45,430 bases of DNA from Crocinitomix sp. (GTDB lineage Bacteria > Bacteroidota > Bacteroidia > Flavobacteriales_D > Crocinitomicaceae): assembly GCA_013138735.1 (NCBI GenBank), contig WTCE01000147.1, positions 1-45,430 on the forward strand, written 5' to 3'. This document shows, in pieces, positions 16,348 through 24,804 of this stretch. Position numbers and translations under genes: made by a program. The stretch's first letter is position 1. Each line of letters begins with the position of its first letter. Under the pieces are notes generated by a model. That model saw only the letters and a program-made list of their open reading frames with translations. It did not search any database and was not told the DNA's origin.

Positions 16348-17214
16348 TTAATCTCTTTCCAATTCTTTAAACCCCTCAATACGCTCTGCGCAAATCTCCA
16401 CTGTCAATTTTAAAAAGGCTTCGGTTTCCTGCTTCCAAAATTCAATCTTACCCATATCCACGGGAAATTCCTTTTCGTTGCGGTAACGCCCTCCGATATA
16501 CGCATAGTTCAATTGGTCAAACAGTTTTGTATGTTCTTCACTTTCATAATGAAAAACACCCTTTAACCGCTTATGAAAACGTACACAACGATCACGCAAC
16601 ACAAATAGGTTATGCTCATGTGGATTATAATGACTGAAAACCATTTCAATAGCAGTATAACACATCTCAATGGTTTGTTGCAAATGAAATGATGCCTCCA
16701 AAAAATAGCTTTTACTAACGCTAAAACCGAAATGGTCATAAAGACGTGTGGCACTTCCGAACCAATCTTCAAAATCTGCTTCTGCAATTTCCCTCCTCCG
16801 TGTCGGAGACAGCCCTTTAAACGAAGCGAAATCATATCGCCCAGAATTAAACAACTCAATACCTTCTTTCTTAATATCAGAATAGAAATACTGATTTTCT
16901 TCCAAGGCTTTATTGACAACACTAATATTAACCACAAGCGTTTGCACAACAATTTCCATATCCTTAAAAGCACCTCTTAATTTAGAAACTACGTGCTTTC
17001 TTCTATCACCACTTTCTACAACGATAAGAATATCAAAATCACTTTTCTTTCCTTGCTCTTTGCCACGTTCAGTTTTGAAATCACCCCTAGCAAATGAGCC
17101 AAATAAAACTATAATGTCAACACGGTGCGTGTCCAAAATCTTTTGTGTGATATGCTCCAAATCGACAATACGCTCTGGCGGAAGATGGGATAGTATTTGT
17201 TTTAGGTCGTTCAT
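16348..17214 (-). CDS. Nucleotidyltransferase-HEPN fusion protein
   Basis: A 288-residue protein. Residues 30-70 hold a MNT-type nucleotidyltransferase motif, LFGSFARGD at 37-45 with the metal-binding DFDILI at 59-64. Residues about 150-285 form a HEPN-like helical domain (LEASFHLQQTIEMCYTAIEMVFSHY, then RDRCVRFH, an Rx4H match to the HEPN RNase motif). In HEPN/MNT systems the two domains are usually separate toxin and antitoxin that AMPylates the toxin; here they are one chain. Confidence 0.8.
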   Translation of the reverse strand: MNDLKQILSHLPPERIVDLEHITQKILDTHRVDIIVLFGSFARGDFKTERGKEQGKKSDFDILIVVESGDRRKHVVSKLRGAFKDMEIVVQTLVVNISVVNKALEENQYFYSDIKKEGIELFNSGRYDFASFKGLSPTRRREIAEADFEDWFGSATRLYDHFGFSVSKSYFLEASFHLQQTIEMCYTAIEMVFSHYNPHEHNLFVLRDRCVRFHKRLKGVFHYESEEHTKLFDQLNYAYIGGRYRNEKEFPVDMGKIEFWKQETEAFLKLTVEICAERIEGFKELERD

Positions 17215-17374
17215 TTATTTTTTACTATTTCAAACTTAATCAAATTTTGGTACAGTTAGACATTTCCGAATGTGACTAAAATTCAGTTTTCCTAGCTTTT
17301 TTTTATGTGATTATTGTTGTAGATATATTTCTGGAATGGAAAACTCGCACCTATTTGACAACTTATTTAAAAGT

Positions 17375-19666
17375 TTAGCTCAGATATTTTTTTTGAAAAA
17401 TTTTCGCTATTGCGGTTAATTCAGATTTTGTATGAGCTATTCTCCAATATTCTTGAGATAGTTCACCGTCCATTCCCCAAGAGAGCTCTTGATAGTCTAG
17501 CAGTTCATTCGCGGTTAATATGATTATTTCGTTAAATGGTTTATCTTGATTTTCTTTAATTTGATTATATTTTAGGAGGTCTGTGATCAGTTTTTTCTCA
17601 TTACTACTTAATTTATTGGATAAAGTTGCGAAAACGATTACAGAATTGACAAACTTCCGTCCTAAAGTTTTCATTCTCCTGATGTCAATAGATTTAAACG
17701 GAGCAAAGGTCTTTGCTTCAACTAATATAAGCCGCTTTTCACTGTTTGGTCGTCCTTTCTTTTGAACGAACATAGCTAAATCTACTTCCAATTGTTTTCG
17801 ATTTGTTTTATCAATAAGGTTGAAACTAAAAATAGAGGTAGAACGGAATTCATTATTTTCTTTAAAGAATAAGTATGTAAATAACACAGGATACACCCCC
17901 ATTGCTTTTCGTGGAAGCGAAAATGTGCCAATAGTGCGATAATTAAGGTTGAATTCACGGTACTCCCATGTCGGAGGACTAAATTCAAATAGGCATTTAG
18001 TACAATCTAAGGTATAGGCCAAATTGGTCAAAGGATACCAATTTTTTTGACCACATTCCGTACATGAAAAACTAAAACCAGCTTGAATAATACCACACTC
18101 GACTAATTCTCGAATAAAGTTTGATGCAAGTGTGCTTCCTTTTCCCGTTTTAAATACTTGCTTAATCTTATCCTCAAGCGATTTCCCATCAATTCCGCTA
18201 TCCGTAATACTATCTAATAATTCAATTGCACCCGCTCGCCCAATTGTTCTTCGTATTTGATATGGGTATTCGAAATGATGGAGCATTCTGTAAGTTATTT
18301 TTCCAGGACTTGATATTTCAAGATCGTATCCATTCGCTGACGCCCAATTTTTGAACAATAATTCAGATTTTATTAACCAAAAGGAAATGTTAGGCAAATC
18401 ATGAAATTTATTTAATATGGTATATCCTTTTCGCGAAATTCGATAGTTAGGGTAACGTTGTTCATTGTAAAAATCAGACAATTCCATTGAGTCAGGAAAA
18501 ATTTCGCAAAAACTTGTATTTGAATTCCAATTTATTTCAGAAATATCGATTGCATATTTAACGTCAGAATAGCCTGTTTTATCATCTATACTTTCATCAC
18601 CAATTGGCGCGAATATTACTCTATGATCTTTATTTGTAAAAGAGACTTCAGAAGAATCTGATTCCAAATCAACACAAACAACATCATCCTCCACCCAATA
18701 TTTGCTGTCCCACATTCGTGGAACATAAGGTTGTACAATTAATTTAAATTTATCAAATACTTGATAGCGTAAAAAGGCTGAAAATTTTTCAACCGAAATG
18801 CTTGAGGATTTTATAACTTTTACACTCATCAATCCTCTGATATCATAGCCGTTGGCATTCAAACTTTTTATTAAAACCGTCTCCAATTCATTAGATTTTT
18901 CAAGATGATAATCTATACTAATTGGATACAAGTACCATCCGTTTGATCTAAGATTCCAAAATTCTAGGACGTCATCTATCGATTTGGGGTTCAGCACATA
19001 ATATGCAACGGTAGAATTTTTATAAATTCTTTTACCAATTTTTAAGTATAATCCCGTTAACTTTCTATACGTCCAGAATGACTCTGTATAATAAGAATGA
19101 TAATTCTTTAAGTTAAAACTTCTAATTTCTGTATCAAATTTCTCAACTAGTACTTCGGAGGTTTTAATTTTTTCTGATTCAACAATTTGCCCAAAAATTG
19201 ATGTCAAAAATATTTCATTATCGTCTTTCTGTATCTGAGGAATTACTATATTCAAAGGTTCTTTAGCATTCTCCAATTTCCCGTTTTCATATAGTCTTTG
19301 GTATAAAAAATCCATTCTCGTTCCTACCTCGAAATCATCACCTAAAAAGGTTTGATAGGTATTTATTAAAACAGTAGTTTGGCCTAAAACCGAATAGACT
19401 TTATTGTCTTTTGTAGCATCAATAATGTAATCAGGATTAAAATTTCGGATGTAATCTTTCAATAAATCTTTCATTGAACGGTTTTTTCCACGCTTTTTCC
19501 AAATACCCGATTTATTTTTTTTGAATGGTATGATTGGATTGAAGTGACCGCCCCAAACCGTGGAGTTTATTTTTAGAATATTCAGCACCATCTCTTTGTC
19601 GCCATAGTCAACAACAAAAGCTAGTTTCAAAGGTCTAAGTTTTTGAGTTAATGTTCCTTCCGTCAT
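17375..19666 (-). CDS. 763-residue protein with zinc ribbon and C-terminal PD-(D/E)XK-like nuclease
   Basis: The N-terminal ~80 residues include VVDYGDKEMV and WGGHFNPIIPF, a block I associate with island proteins but cannot name. The centre (80-530) is unrecognised. Near 550-580 a four-Cys zinc ribbon is visible (SCTECGQKNW, then DCTKC). Near 640-670, LEVDLAMF followed by LILVEAKTF gives the D...ExK arrangement of restriction-type nucleases. A stand-alone defence effector or sensor-nuclease is a reasonable inference. It is flanked by large intergenic regions, so it is likely its own transcript. Confidence 0.65.
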   Translation of the reverse strand: MTEGTLTQKLRPLKLAFVVDYGDKEMVLNILKINSTVWGGHFNPIIPFKKNKSGIWKKRGKNRSMKDLLKDYIRNFNPDYIIDATKDNKVYSVLGQTTVLINTYQTFLGDDFEVGTRMDFLYQRLYENGKLENAKEPLNIVIPQIQKDDNEIFLTSIFGQIVESEKIKTSEVLVEKFDTEIRSFNLKNYHSYYTESFWTYRKLTGLYLKIGKRIYKNSTVAYYVLNPKSIDDVLEFWNLRSNGWYLYPISIDYHLEKSNELETVLIKSLNANGYDIRGLMSVKVIKSSSISVEKFSAFLRYQVFDKFKLIVQPYVPRMWDSKYWVEDDVVCVDLESDSSEVSFTNKDHRVIFAPIGDESIDDKTGYSDVKYAIDISEINWNSNTSFCEIFPDSMELSDFYNEQRYPNYRISRKGYTILNKFHDLPNISFWLIKSELLFKNWASANGYDLEISSPGKITYRMLHHFEYPYQIRRTIGRAGAIELLDSITDSGIDGKSLEDKIKQVFKTGKGSTLASNFIRELVECGIIQAGFSFSCTECGQKNWYPLTNLAYTLDCTKCLFEFSPPTWEYREFNLNYRTIGTFSLPRKAMGVYPVLFTYLFFKENNEFRSTSIFSFNLIDKTNRKQLEVDLAMFVQKKGRPNSEKRLILVEAKTFAPFKSIDIRRMKTLGRKFVNSVIVFATLSNKLSSNEKKLITDLLKYNQIKENQDKPFNEIIILTANELLDYQELSWGMDGELSQEYWRIAHTKSELTAIAKIFQKKYLS

Positions 19667-20122
19667 AATAATTTGTTCCTATCAACAATATAACCGATTT
19701 TTTATTTAATAATCCGAAATTATTTCATTACTTAGCATTTCCTAAACACAAGTATCAAAATGAAATTACAAAGAAACTTCTTGATGCGAAATTTGAAACT
19801 CCCTTTCTGAAAACGCCAGTTTGTAATACAAGAAAAATGAACGTATTTAATTTAGGTTAGTCTAATTATGATTTTTGATTGATAAAAAACACTTGATATA
19901 ATCAAGTCTGAAATTGTTGATTAAGTAGATTTTTTTTATTTTAGTGCTTGTGTTTCTGCCCAAAAGCGATTTCATGTTATTTTTTATTGATGACCATTTT
20001 CGAGTATGTGAAGAATACTTTATTCTGAATATGGAAATATAATAGTATGTTTCTATTGGATGACATCAGAAACGTTATAATATCTATATAAGCATTTACC
20101 TACAGAAATAAAATCAAGATAC
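19667..20122. other. Divergent intergenic region, no gene
   Basis: 456 bases between divergent starts, so it must hold promoters for both neighbours. I see no clear consensus promoter, no RNA gene and no frame longer than about 20 codons. Confidence 0.5.
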
Positions 20123-21751
20123 ATGGATACAACAAAAGCTGACTTAAAAGAAGAATCTTCATTAACATTATTTTTTTGGTGGTGTGCTGGAGCAGATGCC
20201 GATTTATTGAGACAACTCGACTCTGATAAACAAAGATATTTTTTAATTGGGACAACGGTCTTAATAACCGCACTTTTTGCAGCTATATCAGGAATTTATG
20301 TTTTTTCGTCAGTGTTTCAAAATATACCTCTTGCTGTCATATTTGGTATAATGTGGGGCATGTTAATTTTTACTCTTGATAGATATGTTGTAGCAACAGT
20401 TTCTAGAGGATCGAATTTTACACGAACATTATTGCAACTATTACCTCGTTTTTTGATTTCAATTCTTATCTCGATAGTAATAGCTACTCCATTATCTCTA
20501 AGGCTTTTTGAAGACGAAATTCAAAAGGAACATTCGAAGCAATTTTATGAAGAAATGCTTTCAATTGACATGATATTTGAAAAACAAAAAGCCAATATTG
20601 AAGAACAGATTTCGGCGTTACAAGAAAAAATAGATTTAAAGTTGTATGAATTAAATAAACGAGAAAAAGAATATGAAGATGAGATTATGGGTGTCAATGG
20701 CTCAGGCCTCAGCGGAAGCGGACCAATCGCAGTCTTTAAAAGACAACAATATGAATATGCTAGGCATGACTATAATGATGCCAGAACAACTACCGACTCA
20801 CTTATTACTTCTTTGAACAAACAACTTTTGACTTTTCATGCCGAGTTGAATTCTAGTCGATCATATGTTATTCCCCCAATGACATTTGTTGCTATGTCGC
20901 AGGCATTTGCAGAACTTAAGACAAAAGACTCCACTATAAATTTAATAAGCTTAATGCTAACGCTTTTTATTATGCTCATATCAACTGCTCCAATCGTAGT
21001 TCAAATTTCATCAAGAAAAAGTCTTTATGAGGAATACCTTTCGATTAAAAATAAGATACTGATAAACAAATTTGTTGTAAGTCAGGAAGGGCAGAACAAT
21101 ATGCATGAAGAGTTGAAATCAGAGGTTGAAGAATTAAAAAAGAAGTTAGATGATTTAAGTAAAGATAAGATTAACAAGATGATAGATGAATTGGAGGGAC
21201 AAAAAAAAGAGACTCATCAAAATATCAATTTCCAAATTTATTTTAACCAAATGTTAGACGGACTTTCACAAGAGTCTGATAAGATTGAACAAAAAGCAAA
21301 GGAATTCTATTGGCAAGGAATGGTTTTTAGCATTATGGGGATTCTAACCGCGTTTGGTTTTTTTGTGTTTTGGATTAATTATTTTTCAATAAAAAAATTT
21401 GAACCCTATAACATCATTGAATTAATTTCAGGAACGATTATAATTATAATAATTGAATTTTTAGGTGCTTGGTTTTTAAAACAAAACAAAGAACTTTCTA
21501 AGAAATCGCTACATATTCTAAAAATCAAGTCTACCTTAGATAGATACCTATTAATTTATCTTTCTATTGACGAATTCGCATCTTCTGATACACGTGAAAA
21601 TTATTTGAAACAGCTACTATCAACGCTTGACAAGGATATTCGTTTTCCCACTGAATCATCAACTATTAACGACACAAGTTTTAATCAGGAAGCATTTTCC
21701 ACGATTAGAAATTTGACAGACTCTATAAAAAATCTAACAAACGTAACGTAA
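20123..21751 (+). CDS. DUF4407 membrane protein with coiled coils
   Basis: A 542-residue protein with the DUF4407 start FFWWCAGADADLLRQLDSDKQRYFLIGTTVLITALFAAISG. Membrane helices lie near 40-62, 68-90 and 103-125, then after a coiled-coil domain (about 150-260) one near 272-292, a second coiled coil (320-390), and two near 395-420 and 432-455. DUF4407 proteins are widespread with no settled function. Here it stands alone in a defence-rich unit, so a membrane-effector role is possible. Confidence 0.8.
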   Translation: MDTTKADLKEESSLTLFFWWCAGADADLLRQLDSDKQRYFLIGTTVLITALFAAISGIYVFSSVFQNIPLAVIFGIMWGMLIFTLDRYVVATVSRGSNFTRTLLQLLPRFLISILISIVIATPLSLRLFEDEIQKEHSKQFYEEMLSIDMIFEKQKANIEEQISALQEKIDLKLYELNKREKEYEDEIMGVNGSGLSGSGPIAVFKRQQYEYARHDYNDARTTTDSLITSLNKQLLTFHAELNSSRSYVIPPMTFVAMSQAFAELKTKDSTINLISLMLTLFIMLISTAPIVVQISSRKSLYEEYLSIKNKILINKFVVSQEGQNNMHEELKSEVEELKKKLDDLSKDKINKMIDELEGQKKETHQNINFQIYFNQMLDGLSQESDKIEQKAKEFYWQGMVFSIMGILTAFGFFVFWINYFSIKKFEPYNIIELISGTIIIIIIEFLGAWFLKQNKELSKKSLHILKIKSTLDRYLLIYLSIDEFASSDTRENYLKQLLSTLDKDIRFPTESSTINDTSFNQEAFSTIRNLTDSIKNLTNVT

Positions 21752-22160
21752 CAATAGCCTCAAAGCAACGGTGGTGTTATTTGTTATTCTAGTGGATTAT
21801 GAATCTTTTTGGTTGGCGCAAATAAAGAGTTAATTTTGTAATTCCCAATTAATTTTATACGTGTTTATTGTCACTTCAAAACTACATTGCTATTAATCTT
21901 TGATTTGAAAAGTGAAGCGGCCAAAAATTCGATTAATTTACCCGTGTAAATATTGACTATCAGTAATTTAAACGTCTAAAACTTAGCAAGTTTACTCGCT
22001 TACGAACGCAATTACACCGATCCGCACTCGTAGCACACGACTTTACACGTCAATCTGAATTTTCATATTCAACATAGTATCTCGAATACAATCCATTGAT
22101 TTCCAAAGATAAAACCATCCGTTAATTATTACCATCCGTTTATACCCGTGGATTATCAAA
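21752..22160. other. Convergent intergenic region, no gene
   Basis: 409 bases between convergent gene ends. It holds small palindromes (for example TTTACCCGTGTAAA) but no clear terminator, RNA or coding frame. Confidence 0.5.
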
Positions 22161-23492
22161 TCACCCCTCACTTATAACTTTTTCTTCATCAATTGAATAG
22201 ACCCAATTTGTTGTACCATAACGACTTTTTTTCATGTGTGCGAATCGTTTTTTAATTCCTGTTTCTTCATTTTTCTCCACCACAACATCTATTACAGCAG
22301 CACTATTAAATGTTATTGAAGCTCCACCCTTAATTGTGTTCTTAGTCGTTTTTTGAAAGATAACAACGAACAAAGTTTTAGGGTGGGTTTGGCGCAATAT
22401 TTCGTAATCTTCGGGGTCTTTTGTTACGCTTGAATAACTATCTAAAATGATAACGTCATGAGTTTCCGCGTCTCTGTCAATATCGTCTAAACTGGCGTAA
22501 TTTACAACTCGCATTTTTCTACCAATATCATATTGATCTAATTTATTTTGGGTCAACTGACCGACACCTTCTTCAATTGAAAAGTACTTTACTTTTAGAT
22601 TGTTGTCTAAAAAAAGTTTCGCTAATTGATATGAGAAATAACTTTTTCCTGCTCCCGCATTTCCTGTTAAGGCCAAAGCGACCATGTTTCGATCCAAGTG
22701 ACCGAGAAACCTTCCCAATTCTCCCGACAGGGTAAAAGTCTCAAATTTCATGTTGCGAATTTCCTCACCATTTAATTCTATTATGGATTTTTTAGTTCGC
22801 AATGCCTCAATTCTTGCTTGCTTATCTTTTTTGGTTAATTCGTTTTGCCCTTGTTTTTTAGAAGGTAATTTTGGTGTTGGCAAATCCATTTTAATTTCGG
22901 ATTTTTCCAAAACGGCAATTTCACTCATAAGTGAATTTATAGCATCTTGTTTTTCCTCCTCTGTACTGTCACCTATTATGGATTCGAAATTTAAGGGTAT
23001 TGATTTATACCGCTCAGTGGCTAATTGATTCTTTTCTCTTAATTCAATTTTATAATCATTAACTAGTCTTAGTTTTTGTGCAGGACTAATTGAACGAAGG
23101 GTTTGGTTTTTGATATAAAACTCCTCTACATTTATCGCTTTTGAAAATGGTAATTTTCTTTTTTTTACTAAGTAATTAAATAGCTGACTATCTGAAGCTG
23201 CATTCAAACGTTCAATTGTTTCGTCAGATGTCCGCTTTTCTTTTCTTATTTTTTGTTCTCTGATATTGCGCTCTTCTTTAGAAGATTCATAGTTGATTAA
23301 ATCCGTTTCCAATTTCTCTAATTGTGATCTTAGCTTTTCTAGTTCCTCATCTTTTTGAGTTAGGGCTTGTTCATACAAACGCTTTCTATGGGCATATTTA
23401 TAGCGACATGAGGAACTGCAAAATTTTGCATCTGACCGAGAAGGCACAAATTTCTTTTGACAGAAAGAACAATTGATTTGATTCATACGCAT
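22161..23492 (-). CDS. Zinc-finger, coiled-coil, RecA-like ATPase
   Basis: A 443-residue protein. Residues 6-33 form a four-Cys zinc finger (NCSFCQKKF, then FCSSSCRYKYAHRKR). A helical, charged coiled coil follows to about 210. The C-terminal ~180 residues are a RecA/RadA-type ATPase with Walker A GNAGAGKS and Walker B DVIILDSYS, plus a sensor-like block FVVIFQKTTKN. Similar ATPases appear on Bacteroidota mobile elements and are often called replication or repair proteins; the partner here is unknown. Confidence 0.75.
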   Translation of the reverse strand: MRMNQINCSFCQKKFVPSRSDAKFCSSSCRYKYAHRKRLYEQALTQKDEELEKLRSQLEKLETDLINYESSKEERNIREQKIRKEKRTSDETIERLNAASDSQLFNYLVKKRKLPFSKAINVEEFYIKNQTLRSISPAQKLRLVNDYKIELREKNQLATERYKSIPLNFESIIGDSTEEEKQDAINSLMSEIAVLEKSEIKMDLPTPKLPSKKQGQNELTKKDKQARIEALRTKKSIIELNGEEIRNMKFETFTLSGELGRFLGHLDRNMVALALTGNAGAGKSYFSYQLAKLFLDNNLKVKYFSIEEGVGQLTQNKLDQYDIGRKMRVVNYASLDDIDRDAETHDVIILDSYSSVTKDPEDYEILRQTHPKTLFVVIFQKTTKNTIKGGASITFNSAAVIDVVVEKNEETGIKKRFAHMKKSRYGTTNWVYSIDEEKVISEG

Positions 23493-23767
23493 TTAGGCTC
23501 TTGTTAGAACTCTTATAAAAGATAACGTATTTTTTTGCTTGATTGTATGTGAAAATGAAATTTACTGATTGAATTCTTCAGGCGTTTTAAACTCAAAATT
23601 GAGAATTAGTATTAAAAAGATGCAAACTAGCCTTTTTAAGTGTCTGACAATTCAATATTTAGGTTCAAGTAAGATAGAGTATCAATATATTCGATTCTAA
23701 GAAAATTAGACTTTCGGGTTATAATCCTGTTAATTCTAATTGTCGCTAAATCTCACGTGTCTCTTTA

Positions 23768-24187
23768 TTAAGCTGCCTCACCTTCATCATCACCACCAAA
23801 AAAGGCACTAGCTAAAGCGACTAAACCCACACCGATAGCAGTTGCAAGAGCAAACTCACCAACCTTTTCCTTGATTTGTGGAGATTCCGCACGATCTCTA
23901 CTACACCAATTGACAAAATGTTCACAATTGGCTTCTGAAATCGAATAATTACTTTTACCAATAGAGTTTAATGCTCTTTGGTGAATTACATCAGAATCAA
24001 AATCCCCTGATTTACTGGGTACGATTTTCACTTCTTCCCCTTCACTAAATTCCTCCCAAGTTCTTAAAGCCGTGCCTTTTCTCGGAGCATGATCAATAAC
24101 ATGGTAATCGTACGACATGATCCCGAAATGGAAGACTCCCTTACCTCTCGACCACACTTTCACAACCATTCCTGGATACGCATTCAT
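23768..24187 (-). CDS. LRAT-domain (NlpC/P60-like) protein with C-terminal hydrophobic tail
   Basis: A 139-residue protein. The LRAT-type catalytic set is visible: His in VFHFGIMSYDYH, His in VIDHAP, and Cys in NCEHFVNWC. These enzymes transfer or hydrolyse acyl chains through a Cys thioester. Residues about 110-130 (FALATAIGVGLVALASAFFGG) form one membrane segment, so the enzyme is probably membrane-anchored and may act on lipids. It is divergent from a small membrane-protein gene, 64 bases between starts. Confidence 0.75.
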   Translation of the reverse strand: MNAYPGMVVKVWSRGKGVFHFGIMSYDYHVIDHAPRKGTALRTWEEFSEGEEVKIVPSKSGDFDSDVIHQRALNSIGKSNYSISEANCEHFVNWCSRDRAESPQIKEKVGEFALATAIGVGLVALASAFFGGDDEGEAA

Positions 24188-24251
24188 AAATTTTGTTTTT
24201 TAATTGTTATATTACTAAGATAAGGATTAAATTTTTAAAATTCACCCCAAA

Positions 24252-24683
24252 ATGAACGAATTTTTAATAACTGAATACCAAGCCTGTATTTCTGAAAGAA
24301 AGGATATTATTCATGAAACCAACAACTTAGAACGGAACAGCTTAATAGCATTGGGGATAGTTTGGACATGGCTTTACACTCAAAGTACTATTCATGTAGG
24401 CATAAAAGATATTGCATGGTTTATTCCCTTTTTCATAATTGCTATGTCAGCATTAAGAGTACGTAGTCTTAATCTTATTTTAGAATCAACCGAAGATTAT
24501 TTAAGAAATTTGGAGATCGAATTAGGCAAAGCGGATGGTATGTTCACCCGATATAAAGCACTTAGAAAAAGGAAGAATGGAAGAAAAAAGAAATCCTTAA
24601 TTGGTATATCTGCATACCTTTATTGGGGACTTTTAATTCTAGTAAGCCTTGTTATACCTCTTTATCAGATTTTGTTCAAATAA
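24252..24683 (+). CDS. Small three-helix membrane protein
   Basis: A 143-residue protein with membrane segments near 29-46, 52-72 and 118-138 and a basic loop (KALRKRKNGRKKKS). No family is recognised. It is divergent from the LRAT-like gene and may be its partner. Confidence 0.65.
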   Translation: MNEFLITEYQACISERKDIIHETNNLERNSLIALGIVWTWLYTQSTIHVGIKDIAWFIPFFIIAMSALRVRSLNLILESTEDYLRNLEIELGKADGMFTRYKALRKRKNGRKKKSLIGISAYLYWGLLILVSLVIPLYQILFK

Positions 24684-24804
24684 AGGAATTCTAGATTCTT
24701 GAATTTATCCTGATTTTTAATTTGTAATCTTATAGATTATGTGCTCTTTTTTATTTAAAAATATCTCACTGATTCAGACCACCCATCAACGCTCCATTTC
24801 ATGT

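Noticed and set aside
16563-16973. 136-codon minus-strand frame inside the nucleotidyltransferase-HEPN gene
   Set aside because: Shadow in another frame of a gene with clear motifs.
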